Source: Opitutaceae bacterium
Lineage (GTDB): Bacteria > Verrucomicrobiota > Verrucomicrobiia > Opitutales > Opitutaceae
Length of the DNA: 64,000 nucleotides
Assembly (NCBI GenBank): GCA_027490995.1
Contig: JAIXWY010000008.1
Location: 1 to 64,000, forward strand
Direction of reading: 5' to 3'
The notes below the pieces were generated by a model that made no database searches, was not told the origin of the DNA, and saw only the letters and a list, made by a program, of their open reading frames with translations. Shown here one piece after another: positions 9,701-17,151 of this stretch. Position 1 is the first letter of the stretch; every line of letters begins with the position of its first letter. The position numbers were made by a program, and so were the translations under genes.

Positions 9701-9761
9701 CGTTGATCGCCTCCAGAGGAAGGGCGACTTCAATGAGCTTTTTGCGGATGGGAACGGACAT
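6729..9761 (-). CDS. DUF1156 DNA methyltransferase (anti-phage)
   Basis: 1010-aa protein with the typical DUF1156 N-terminus ([20 protein letters not shown], then [20 protein letters not shown]). SAM-binding motif I is [15 protein letters not shown] near residue 170. The amino-methyltransferase motif IV [20 protein letters not shown] is near residue 605. The DPPY tetrapeptide and motif order fit an adenine-N6 or cytosine-N4 DNA methylase. In DUF1156/DUF499 systems it is thought to mark self DNA. It is 8 bp downstream of the DUF3644 gene and 12 bp upstream of DUF499, so translation is probably coupled. The central part (about 7.7-8.9 kb) looks AT-richer than the flanking chromosome, consistent with transfer. 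Confidence 0.92.
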   Translation of the reverse strand: [1010 protein letters not shown]

Positions 9762-9769
9762 GGGCGAAT

Positions 9770-10768
9770 TCAGGCGGTCTTCTTCAAAGTTTTGATGGGG
9801 TATTGCTTATCGAGGTAATTGAATACTTCGGGCGAATAAAACGTTTTTCCCGGCGGTTTGGGGGTTTTCGGGTCAAGATACCGGCGTTTCGCATACTTGT
9901 CGCCGTCGGCTTCCATCTGCTTCTTGAAGCCGAGGAACTTCATGTCCGTTTTGAACCCTTCGTAGCGCTCACGACACCGGGAAATCAGTTCGTCGTAGGT
10001 GAACGGCCACCGTTTCCGGACATCCTCTTCCTTGAGTTGAAGCTCAGGCGCTGCGGGATTGTTCGTGATGCGAATATCGATGGCATCGCTCGACTGGGAG
10101 CGGGAAAACTCAGTCTTCACACACAGGGTGACCTGGTGACCTCCAATATCCTCCGTCTGGTGGGCCTTCTCCTGTTCACTAATATAGAGCAAGAGCTGCC
10201 GCATCTGCTCGGAATAGGCCGATACGGATGTGGGCTGTAACGCCTCGAATCCGTGAAAAAATGAGATCGGCATGAGGTAGAAGTTGTAGCGCGAGAAATC
10301 GACCCCGAACCAAGCTGTCGCGAGGGTAATGAAATTGCGAAGCGCAGCGGTCCCCACATCCTGCACCCGTCGGCTAAAGTGAATATCCCGATTCACGAAG
10401 TGAACCGAGGTATCACGGATTTCGATGAGCAGTTCGAGGTTGGCAAGGCAGGCAGGCTCAAACCCGCTGCCCTTATCACTCGCGAGCTGCTTCGCCAGGT
10501 AGAGGAGTTCGTGGGTCAGCGGACTACCGCTGCGTGTGGACTTGGGGTTGCCGTCCTTTCCCACCACAACGAGGCAGGAAAAGTCGTCGCCGTGATCGTG
10601 CAGCGTCTTCGCCTTGAGAAGCAGCTCCCAGGCGTTGGTCATGAGAATCCCAAAAATCTCCTCCCGGTATTTGAAATCGGGTTTGTTATACAGCTCGATG
10701 GAGGAGATCGCTGCCGCCAGAGCTTTGTTGAGCATCTCGGCGCTGCTGATGTTTGAATCGGCGGACAT
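9770..10768 (-). CDS. DUF3644 (HEPN-like) defence-associated protein
   Basis: 332-aa protein beginning at ATG 10768, 13 bp after the preceding gene. The N-terminal segment AISSIELYNKPDFKYREEIF followed by ILMTNAWELLLKAK is the DUF3644 signature. RDTSVH at residues 118-123 fits the R-x4-H motif of HEPN-fold nucleases, of which DUF3644 is regarded as a divergent member. Likely role: RNA-cleaving toxin or accessory subunit of the methylase/ATPase system. This role is inferred from family and context. The Lys-rich C-terminus (PKTPKPPGKTFYSPEVFNYL) suggests a winged-helix-like or nucleic-acid-binding tail, but this is not certain. Confidence 0.8.
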   Translation of the reverse strand: MSADSNISSAEMLNKALAAAISSIELYNKPDFKYREEIFGILMTNAWELLLKAKTLHDHGDDFSCLVVVGKDGNPKSTRSGSPLTHELLYLAKQLASDKGSGFEPACLANLELLIEIRDTSVHFVNRDIHFSRRVQDVGTAALRNFITLATAWFGVDFSRYNFYLMPISFFHGFEALQPTSVSAYSEQMRQLLLYISEQEKAHQTEDIGGHQVTLCVKTEFSRSQSSDAIDIRITNNPAAPELQLKEEDVRKRWPFTYDELISRCRERYEGFKTDMKFLGFKKQMEADGDKYAKRRYLDPKTPKPPGKTFYSPEVFNYLDKQYPIKTLKKTA

Positions 10769-10781
10769 GGGGTGCGAGGGG

Positions 10782-12377
10782 TTAGTTAGTGTGGGCGTTG
10801 CGCTGGTGCTGGCCGATAAAGCCGATCACGACTTTCTGGATCTTGGGCTCCCAAGAGAACGCGATGCGGATCGTCTCCTCGGCGTCGCGCGAGCGACCGC
10901 ACTTGATGTGTTCGTGAATCTCCAACTTTCCAGTCGGGGACGCGGACCACGGACACTGATACCACTCCTTCGCTTTGTGCGACCGAGCTGTGCTGTCGTT
11001 CTGATGCGCGGAGTAGTGCCAGCCGGTGATGGTCTCGCGAAGATTTTTGTCCAAATCAGGACAGCTCTTCGTTCCCGTCTTCGAATCGCGATAGACAACG
11101 GCCAACCACTCGAACGCCGCCTGAACCTCGCTGGGCGATTCAAACGGGGAATGCTCGTCTGACTTGCCGTTCAACGAAAACACAAGCTGGTCGCCATATT
11201 GTTGCTTCGCTCTCTCGATGGCCTCGACCACCGACTCCGGCGGAAGCTGAGTCTCGGCATCATTCGCCCGCCCGGCCTTTCGGTCCTCGATTTTTGCTTT
11301 CAGGGCAACCGTGAGCTGCTGCTCACGGAAAAGCGACTCGCTGACCGACTTCAGCTCACGCTCAAGCGAGACGATAGCTGCATCTTTCGCCTCGCAATCG
11401 GCCGCGTAGGCTAGCGCCAGCTTCTCCCATTCCTGATTGTCTTTGGCGGCGGCGATAACTCGATGGCGATCCAGCGACTGCAAGCGGTCGAACGAGCAGT
11501 AGTGCGGCGAGATGCTGTTGACGGTGACCTCGGCAATGGAGGCGAGCACCAGGTCGGCGAACCGTCCCGAGTTGAACTGGATGTGGTCTGCCGAGAGGTC
11601 CCGAACGGTCCAAAGCCGGTGATCGATGGTCTGGGAGATACGACGGAACCCGGGCCAGTAAACCCGCACCGCCCCATCGAAACAGGTCAGCCACGGGGGC
11701 AGAATCCGCGACAGGTTGTTCGCCACCTCAGCACTTTCAGCGACAATGACATGGGCAATGCCGGACAGATGATCGGCCATTTCCCCCGGATTGATCAGCG
11801 GCTTGCCCGACTGGCGATGGATACTCACCAACACGATGGGATGCGTCCGTTCCGGGCGCTCCAAGAGGGCGATGAACTGTTTGAGGTCGGCTTCGGTGTG
11901 CCGCAGTGGAAGGGGCCGGCTATGCAACCGCAGTCCGCCGCTGCTGGCGATGAACTGCTTGACGAGCTTGGCGATGATGCGAGGGCGACCCGGAGTCCGC
12001 CGAATCGGCATGATACCACCGTCAGTGCGGCCCAATGACTGCGTGAAGGAAAAGTAGTGTTTTCCGTCTGGCTCCCGAATCAACGCGAGGTCGGACACCC
12101 ACAGCAAATCAGACGCGCGCGCATCCTTCTGGGAAACCATCAAGCCCCAGCCGCGGGTGTTGTTGGCCTCGACTTGAAGGGCCTCGGCGCGAAATCCACC
12201 GCCTACGTCGGTCGCGGGAATCGCCACGGCACCGCTCATCCCTGCGGGTTTGAGCGCGAGACCAAGTTCGCGTCGGTCGTAGAGCCAAGCCCACGCTGCG
12301 TCCGCAAACGAACCGAAGAAATCGTCGCATTGTGCTCCGGCGCGGAGCTCGAAAGTAGTGCGATAGATGGTGCGCAT
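10782..12377 (-). CDS. Uncharacterised 531-aa defence-operon protein
   Basis: I do not recognise a catalytic family. The protein sits between the helicase and DUF3644 genes on the same strand, 93 bp after the helicase stop. The N-terminal ~290 residues are a mixed alpha/beta domain with no visible P-loop, HKD or nuclease motif. Residues ~300-350 form a probable coiled coil (CEAKDAAIVSLERELKSVSE). The last ~60 residues (EIHEHIKCGRSRDAEETIRI followed by VVIGFIGQHQRN) look like a small RelE/ParE-like fold often seen at the C-terminus of defence proteins, which is only a visual impression. It may be a sensor or specificity subunit of the cassette. Confidence 0.72.
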   Translation of the reverse strand: MRTIYRTTFELRAGAQCDDFFGSFADAAWAWLYDRRELGLALKPAGMSGAVAIPATDVGGGFRAEALQVEANNTRGWGLMVSQKDARASDLLWVSDLALIREPDGKHYFSFTQSLGRTDGGIMPIRRTPGRPRIIAKLVKQFIASSGGLRLHSRPLPLRHTEADLKQFIALLERPERTHPIVLVSIHRQSGKPLINPGEMADHLSGIAHVIVAESAEVANNLSRILPPWLTCFDGAVRVYWPGFRRISQTIDHRLWTVRDLSADHIQFNSGRFADLVLASIAEVTVNSISPHYCSFDRLQSLDRHRVIAAAKDNQEWEKLALAYAADCEAKDAAIVSLERELKSVSESLFREQQLTVALKAKIEDRKAGRANDAETQLPPESVVEAIERAKQQYGDQLVFSLNGKSDEHSPFESPSEVQAAFEWLAVVYRDSKTGTKSCPDLDKNLRETITGWHYSAHQNDSTARSHKAKEWYQCPWSASPTGKLEIHEHIKCGRSRDAEETIRIAFSWEPKIQKVVIGFIGQHQRNAHTN

Positions 12378-12470
12378 GGGACGTGGGTGGAGGACGGGGC
12401 GGCTACGGGTTGGCTTGGTTGGTCATCTTTGGGTGACGTGAAATTGTGCGAAAGTTCAAGGGGTGCCGCG

Positions 12471-15400
12471 TTACCGATTGAGCAGGTCCTTGACCCGAAG
12501 CGTGCGGCTCGCCTCGGCGAACTCGGGCTCCTGAATAAACGGCTGGCGGATGTATTCCGGCTGCTGCGCCAGCCCGTCGTTGACGTAAACGATTGCGAGG
12601 AACCACCGATCCGGCTGGTTGAGAGCGGTCCGAATTTCGTTCGCGGTGACGGTGATGGTTTCGGCCGACCACACGCGGCCCTTCACTTCGATGAAGCGCA
12701 AATGCCCGGTCTGTGGATCGCGACTCTCAATGTCGTATCCGAGGTTGCCCGCCGATACGTCGCGCGGTTCATGTCCCATCGCACGCTCATGGGCCATGAC
12801 GGCCTCCATCGCGAGGCGCTCAACCTCGCGGTCACTGGTGCCGAAAGGAGCACCCGGCTCCTCGACCAAACCGTTGGTGCCGATTCCCGCAAGGAGACCG
12901 GCGGGGACGATCAACGCGCCACCCAGCACGGTGGGCGGACGGGTGACGATCTTCTTCTCAGCCTCGAGTTCGGAGACACGGCGCTTGAGGCGATCCGACA
13001 ACACGTCGGCTCGCTGCCGGGCCTGCGACGCACTGATGCCACCGCGGCGTTTGCCGGCGTCCTCCTGAGCTTGGAGCTTCACCGCATACGCATCCCAATA
13101 ATTAATTTCCTGGGTGAGGCGCTGGTGAACCTGCTGCATCGTCTTGCGCAAGTGTTCTTCCCGGCGCACCGACACGGATTTAAGGTGTTCGGGGACTATC
13201 TGCTGGATCGCAAACGAGACGGCGCGGGTTTCGAGGTCATCGAGCAACCACGGCTGATCGAGCTGAGCCTGGATGGCGGCGAGCTGATCCGGCGACACAG
13301 GCAAATAGTCGAGGTATGGAGCGTGGCCTGCGCGAGCCGCCTGCCCGTCTTCATTCAAGAAGACGAATTCCAGGCGGCGAGAAATGACGGTCGGGCCACG
13401 ACCGGCATCAGGTTTCGCGTCTGTGATGGCGTGCTCAAGATAGAGCAACACTCTCGGCGTGGTGCCTTGGTCGAGCGGATCGACAAGCACCGCGCCCTGG
13501 CGCAGGAAGTCCCGGTGCTTCTCAAGCACGAGATCAACGGTGGCGTCGAGGAGCGGATGCCCGGGGGCCAGCAGCGCAGCCGGAGGCTTGCCGTCAAGAC
13601 GAACAGACTGTTTGTGAAATGTGATTCGCTCGTAGGCCTTCAAGACCGGCGCGCGCAGTCCATTCGTTCGATCCCGCTGCCGGATTTCGGTGGGAACGTG
13701 GCGAATCTCAAAACGCTGCGGTTCCCGTTTGGCAAGTTGACCTCCAAACCGAGTGAAAGCCTCGGTGAAGAACGCGCCGATGTAGTGAGGTTGAAGCTTC
13801 CGGGCTTGCGCCCGCTCCATCTCATCCCGGATGGCTTGGACGCGACTGGCTGACAACGTGTCCTGAGAGAGTTGCCGCTCGGCGAGCAGTTCGCGAAGAC
13901 GCTCGGTATCGAGGTCGTGCTGAATCACACGGTCTAGGCGCGCGCGGACAGCGGGGTCTTCGTTGTTACGCACGGCGGCAATGAGCAGCTCCTTGAGCGA
14001 CTGGCCTTGCAGCACTTTGCCGAGAACGTCGAATACCGCATCGGTGCCGAGCGCCTCGCGCTGTTGTTCAAGCTTGTGGAGCAAGCGAAGGAAGACCTCA
14101 CCCTCGCGGGTGCCGTCAGCGACCAGATTCCAAAGGTGGCACTGGTCCCGCTGGCCGATACGGTGAATGCGACCGAAGCGTTGTTCGAGACGGTTGGGAT
14201 TCCACGGCAAATCGTAGTTCACCATGAGGTGAGCACGTTGCAGATTGATGCCCTCGCCCGCCGCGTCAGTGGCGACGAGAATCAAAACCTCGGGATCATT
14301 CGTGAATGCCTCCTGAATCTGCCGACGCTTTTCACGGGGCGTCTGGCCATGAATCGTCACCACCGCAGCCGGACTGCCTAGCAACGTGGAAAGGCGGTCG
14401 GTGAGGTAGTTCAGCGTGTCACGCTGCTCGGTGAACAGGACGAGCTTCCGGCGATTACCCGCTGGATCAAACATGGCGGGATTGTCGTGCAACGTTTCCG
14501 CGAGCTTCTGCCACTTCGAATCGTTACCGGATCGGCGTAGCGATTGGGCCGCTTTCTCCAAGTCGCGCAGCAGAATGATTTCGGCCTCCAACTCGGCGAT
14601 GGTTTGCGCGGCAGTCGCGGCATCGGTGACGGCCTCTTCGGCCTTTTCGATCTCCGCCTCGGTGGCGTCCTCCAAGTCTTCGATGTCCTCCGGGTCAAGG
14701 TCTGTGGGGTCTTCGAGAAGGCCGGAACGGCCACGGCGAAGTGTCTGTTCCTCACGGAGCCGTTCTTCGAGACGCTCGCGACGGCGTCGGAGCGATTGGT
14801 AGATGGCCTCGGGCGATGAAGCCAAACGACGTTGAAGTATGGTCAGGGCAAAGCCGACGGTCCCTTTGCGTTTCTCGCTTTGAAGCTGATCCGCGAGGTT
14901 GAACTGGTTTCGGACGTAATCCGTCACGCGAGTGTAAAGCGAAAGCTCTTCGGGCGAAAGCGGGCAAGGAAGCGTGTGTGCAAAGCGCTCCGGGAAGAGC
15001 GGCTTCCCCTCCATCGTAACGAGACCCTCCTTGACCATGCGGCGCATGAGATCGCCGGTGTCCTGGACATGAACGCCGTCGCGGAATTTCCCCTCGAAGC
15101 GATCGCCGTCGAGGAGCGAAAGGAAGAGCTGAAAGTCCTCTTCTTTGCCGTTGTGCGGTGTGGCCGTCAGCAACAGGAGCTGGCGGGTGTGCTGTGAGAG
15201 CGTCTGGCCGAGGCGATGGCGCTTCGTGTATTTAACCTCTGAGCCGAAGTAGGAGGCAGACATCTTGTGCGCCTCGTCCACGACCACGAGGTCCCAATCG
15301 ACCTGCGACAACTTTGCCTGCAAATCCTCGTTTCGGCTGAGCTTATCGAGGCGGCAGATGCAGAGGTTGTGCTCCTGAAACCAATTGCCCGTGCGCGACG

Positions 15401-15965
15401 CCTGCAGGGCATCGTTCGTCATGATGTCGAAAGGCAGATTGAACTTCTGGTCCAGTTCGTCCTGCCACTGCTCAACGAGAACGCCGGGAGAAACAATCAG
15501 GCAGCGCGCGACATCGCCGCGAATGATGAGTTCTTTGATCAACAGGCCCGTCATGATCGTCTTTCCCGCGCCGGGATCATCCGCGAGCAAGAACCGCAAG
15601 GGTTGGCGGGTGAGCATCGTTTCGTAAACCGCCGTAATCTGGTGGGGAAGCGGATCGACCGACGATGTGTTCACAGCGATCATTGGGTCGAAAAGGAAAC
15701 CGAGGCGCAGTCGCTGAGCTTCGGAAACGAGCTTAAAGAGAGCGCCATCCGCAGTGAACGAGAGGGGACGCGTGCGTTGGACGACCTCCAACTGATGCTC
15801 CTGAGCGCGGAAAAGAAGCTGGGTGCCGGGCCGTCCTTCTCCGTCCACGAAGGTGACTTCCAATGTGTCAGCCCCGTGCATTTTGACGTGCTTAACCGTC
15901 ACGAGGGATGACGGCAGAATCCCCCGGACGACGGCATTTACGGTAATTTCTTCGAGGCGAGCCAT
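12471..15965 (-). CDS. SNF2-family helicase with C-terminal DUF3883 (defence)
   Basis: 1164-aa protein and the first gene of the operon. Helicase motifs in order: Walker A LADDPGAGKTIMTGLL (GAGKT 132-136), VVVDEAHKM (DEAH 230-233), LLTATPHNGKEEDFQ, and in the second RecA lobe ILVATDAAGEGINLQRAHLM plus LEQRFGRIHRIGQ. Two acidic, coiled-coil-like insertions lie around residues 400-480. The C-terminal ~110 residues contain GYDIESRD and LRFIEVKGRVW, the DUF3883 core with a PD-(D/E)xK-like arrangement. Similar SNF2 helicases occur in DISARM and DUF1156/DUF499 systems, where they act on unmodified or invading DNA. The start ATG at 15965 faces the divergent LysR gene across 116 bp. Confidence 0.92.
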   Translation of the reverse strand: MARLEEITVNAVVRGILPSSLVTVKHVKMHGADTLEVTFVDGEGRPGTQLLFRAQEHQLEVVQRTRPLSFTADGALFKLVSEAQRLRLGFLFDPMIAVNTSSVDPLPHQITAVYETMLTRQPLRFLLADDPGAGKTIMTGLLIKELIIRGDVARCLIVSPGVLVEQWQDELDQKFNLPFDIMTNDALQASRTGNWFQEHNLCICRLDKLSRNEDLQAKLSQVDWDLVVVDEAHKMSASYFGSEVKYTKRHRLGQTLSQHTRQLLLLTATPHNGKEEDFQLFLSLLDGDRFEGKFRDGVHVQDTGDLMRRMVKEGLVTMEGKPLFPERFAHTLPCPLSPEELSLYTRVTDYVRNQFNLADQLQSEKRKGTVGFALTILQRRLASSPEAIYQSLRRRRERLEERLREEQTLRRGRSGLLEDPTDLDPEDIEDLEDATEAEIEKAEEAVTDAATAAQTIAELEAEIILLRDLEKAAQSLRRSGNDSKWQKLAETLHDNPAMFDPAGNRRKLVLFTEQRDTLNYLTDRLSTLLGSPAAVVTIHGQTPREKRRQIQEAFTNDPEVLILVATDAAGEGINLQRAHLMVNYDLPWNPNRLEQRFGRIHRIGQRDQCHLWNLVADGTREGEVFLRLLHKLEQQREALGTDAVFDVLGKVLQGQSLKELLIAAVRNNEDPAVRARLDRVIQHDLDTERLRELLAERQLSQDTLSASRVQAIRDEMERAQARKLQPHYIGAFFTEAFTRFGGQLAKREPQRFEIRHVPTEIRQRDRTNGLRAPVLKAYERITFHKQSVRLDGKPPAALLAPGHPLLDATVDLVLEKHRDFLRQGAVLVDPLDQGTTPRVLLYLEHAITDAKPDAGRGPTVISRRLEFVFLNEDGQAARAGHAPYLDYLPVSPDQLAAIQAQLDQPWLLDDLETRAVSFAIQQIVPEHLKSVSVRREEHLRKTMQQVHQRLTQEINYWDAYAVKLQAQEDAGKRRGGISASQARQRADVLSDRLKRRVSELEAEKKIVTRPPTVLGGALIVPAGLLAGIGTNGLVEEPGAPFGTSDREVERLAMEAVMAHERAMGHEPRDVSAGNLGYDIESRDPQTGHLRFIEVKGRVWSAETITVTANEIRTALNQPDRWFLAIVYVNDGLAQQPEYIRQPFIQEPEFAEASRTLRVKDLLNR

Positions 15966-16023
15966 AGGTGATTACCCGAAAGTAGCAGATTAACCGTTGC
16001 CTTTGAATGGCTAAAATAGCATT

Positions 16024-16047
16024 ACACTTAACTGCAAAATCAAGTGT
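16024..16047. promoter_or_regulatory. Candidate LysR-type operator (inverted repeat)
   Basis: Perfect 6-bp inverted repeat ACACTT and AAGTGT separated by 12 bp, extended to 7 of 8 matches (TTACACTT / AAGTGTGA). It lies in the intergenic region between the helicase gene (leftward) and the regulator gene (rightward). The half-site spacing and position suit a LysR-type dimer or tetramer site. If the regulator started at the upstream ATG 16007, this site would be inside its coding region, which is one reason for preferring the GTG start at 16082. Confidence 0.5.
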
Positions 16048-16081
16048 GACAGCTTACCTAAACAATTTGGCAGGGGTATCT

Positions 16082-16948
16082 GTGGAGCGGCTCCGGTCGT
16101 TTTGCGAGATCGTGGAAGCGGGGTCCGTCGTCGCGGCGGCTAACAAGAATGGGGTCGAGCAAAGCCAATACAGCCGACAGATGCGGGATTTGGAGAAAGC
16201 CCTAGGGACCAAACTCTTCGTGAAAGAAGGGAAATTTCTTCGCTTGAGCCGTGATGGTGGAAAATTAGCGGCGCTCACGCGGGCCTACTTCGAAGCCTTA
16301 AATGACCTCGCGGAACGTGTATCGGATGGTGGGCGAGCTGTGCGCCTTGGGACCGCCGAGAGTATCATGCGGTGGATCTTGATTCCCCGATATGCTGAAC
16401 TGGCGACGGCCGTGGGAGCCCGTATCGACGTGGAGAGTCACCGAACGGAGCGGATTGTCGAAAAGGTGCTTAATGGCGGACTGGACTTGGGGATCGTGCG
16501 CGCGGACGCGGTGACTCCGGACCTGGAAAGTTTTGAGTTTCCGGCGCTGACCTACTCTCTGTTGATTCCGCGCGACATTCTGCCGGATAAAAGTGCGGCC
16601 GGACTACGCGCGGTTAAGACGCTTCCGTTTGTGCTGATCGACGGCGATGGGCGTTTCGTCCGAGGCGTGAAGACGCTACTGGAAAAGAACGAAATACCGG
16701 CGCAAGTCGTGGCGAGGGTCGAGAGTTTTAGCCTCGCGACCGAGTTGGCCAAGACCCTATCGGCAGCGACGATTGTTCCCCAGCAAGCCTTGGTCGAATT
16801 CGCGGCTGACCGATTCGCGATAGCCGAAATCGACGGACTGGCGGCGTTGACTAGACCGCTGAGCGTTATCGTGAGCAAACTGACCGCAGAGCTAAGGACC
16901 CATGCTTGGCGAGCCGCATCAAGGTTATCACGGCTGTATTGCGGGTGA
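16082..16948 (+). CDS. LysR-type transcriptional regulator divergent to the defence operon
   Basis: 288 aa from GTG 16082. The N-terminal winged helix-turn-helix reads ERLRSFCEIVEAGSVVAAAN, then QSQYSRQMRDLEKALGTKLF, a divergent but recognisable LysR DNA-binding domain with linker helix. Residues ~90-288 form the periplasmic-binding-like effector domain (VRLGTAESIMRWILIP onward). The GTG is chosen because AGGGG sits six bases upstream and the HTH begins at once. An ATG at 16007 would add 25 residues from AT-rich, repeat-containing sequence. The gene is divergent from the helicase gene, the classic arrangement for a LysR protein that controls its neighbour. Its effector cannot be told from sequence. 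Confidence 0.85.
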   Translation: MERLRSFCEIVEAGSVVAAANKNGVEQSQYSRQMRDLEKALGTKLFVKEGKFLRLSRDGGKLAALTRAYFEALNDLAERVSDGGRAVRLGTAESIMRWILIPRYAELATAVGARIDVESHRTERIVEKVLNGGLDLGIVRADAVTPDLESFEFPALTYSLLIPRDILPDKSAAGLRAVKTLPFVLIDGDGRFVRGVKTLLEKNEIPAQVVARVESFSLATELAKTLSAATIVPQQALVEFAADRFAIAEIDGLAALTRPLSVIVSKLTAELRTHAWRAASRLSRLYCG

Positions 16949-17057
16949 GCGGGAGTGTCTAGTTAGGCACCCCAAAGCGGATGCGCGCTACGGATTGCGC
17001 AGGCGCTGAATTCGTCTGCTCTCTCATCTGCGAGGGAGTTGTTCCCCGCGCACAACA

Positions 17058-17087
17058 AACCGGCGCCCACGATTGTGGGCGCCGGTT
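17058..17087. terminator. Strong hairpin between convergent genes
   Basis: Perfect 13-bp stem (AACCGGCGCCCAC with loop GATT) between the convergent LysR and rng genes. No T-run follows on either strand, so it is not a textbook intrinsic terminator, but its position fits a bidirectional transcription stop. The rest of 16949-17151 shows nothing else. Confidence 0.5.
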
Positions 17088-17151
17088 AAAGGCTCGCTGA
17101 AGGGGATCGGTGCGCTAAGCGCATCACGGCCAACGACCGCACTGTTCCCGC

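Noticed and set aside
17058-17087. Attachment site at the right island edge
   Set aside because: It is a simple perfect hairpin between convergent genes with no second copy noticed in the window.
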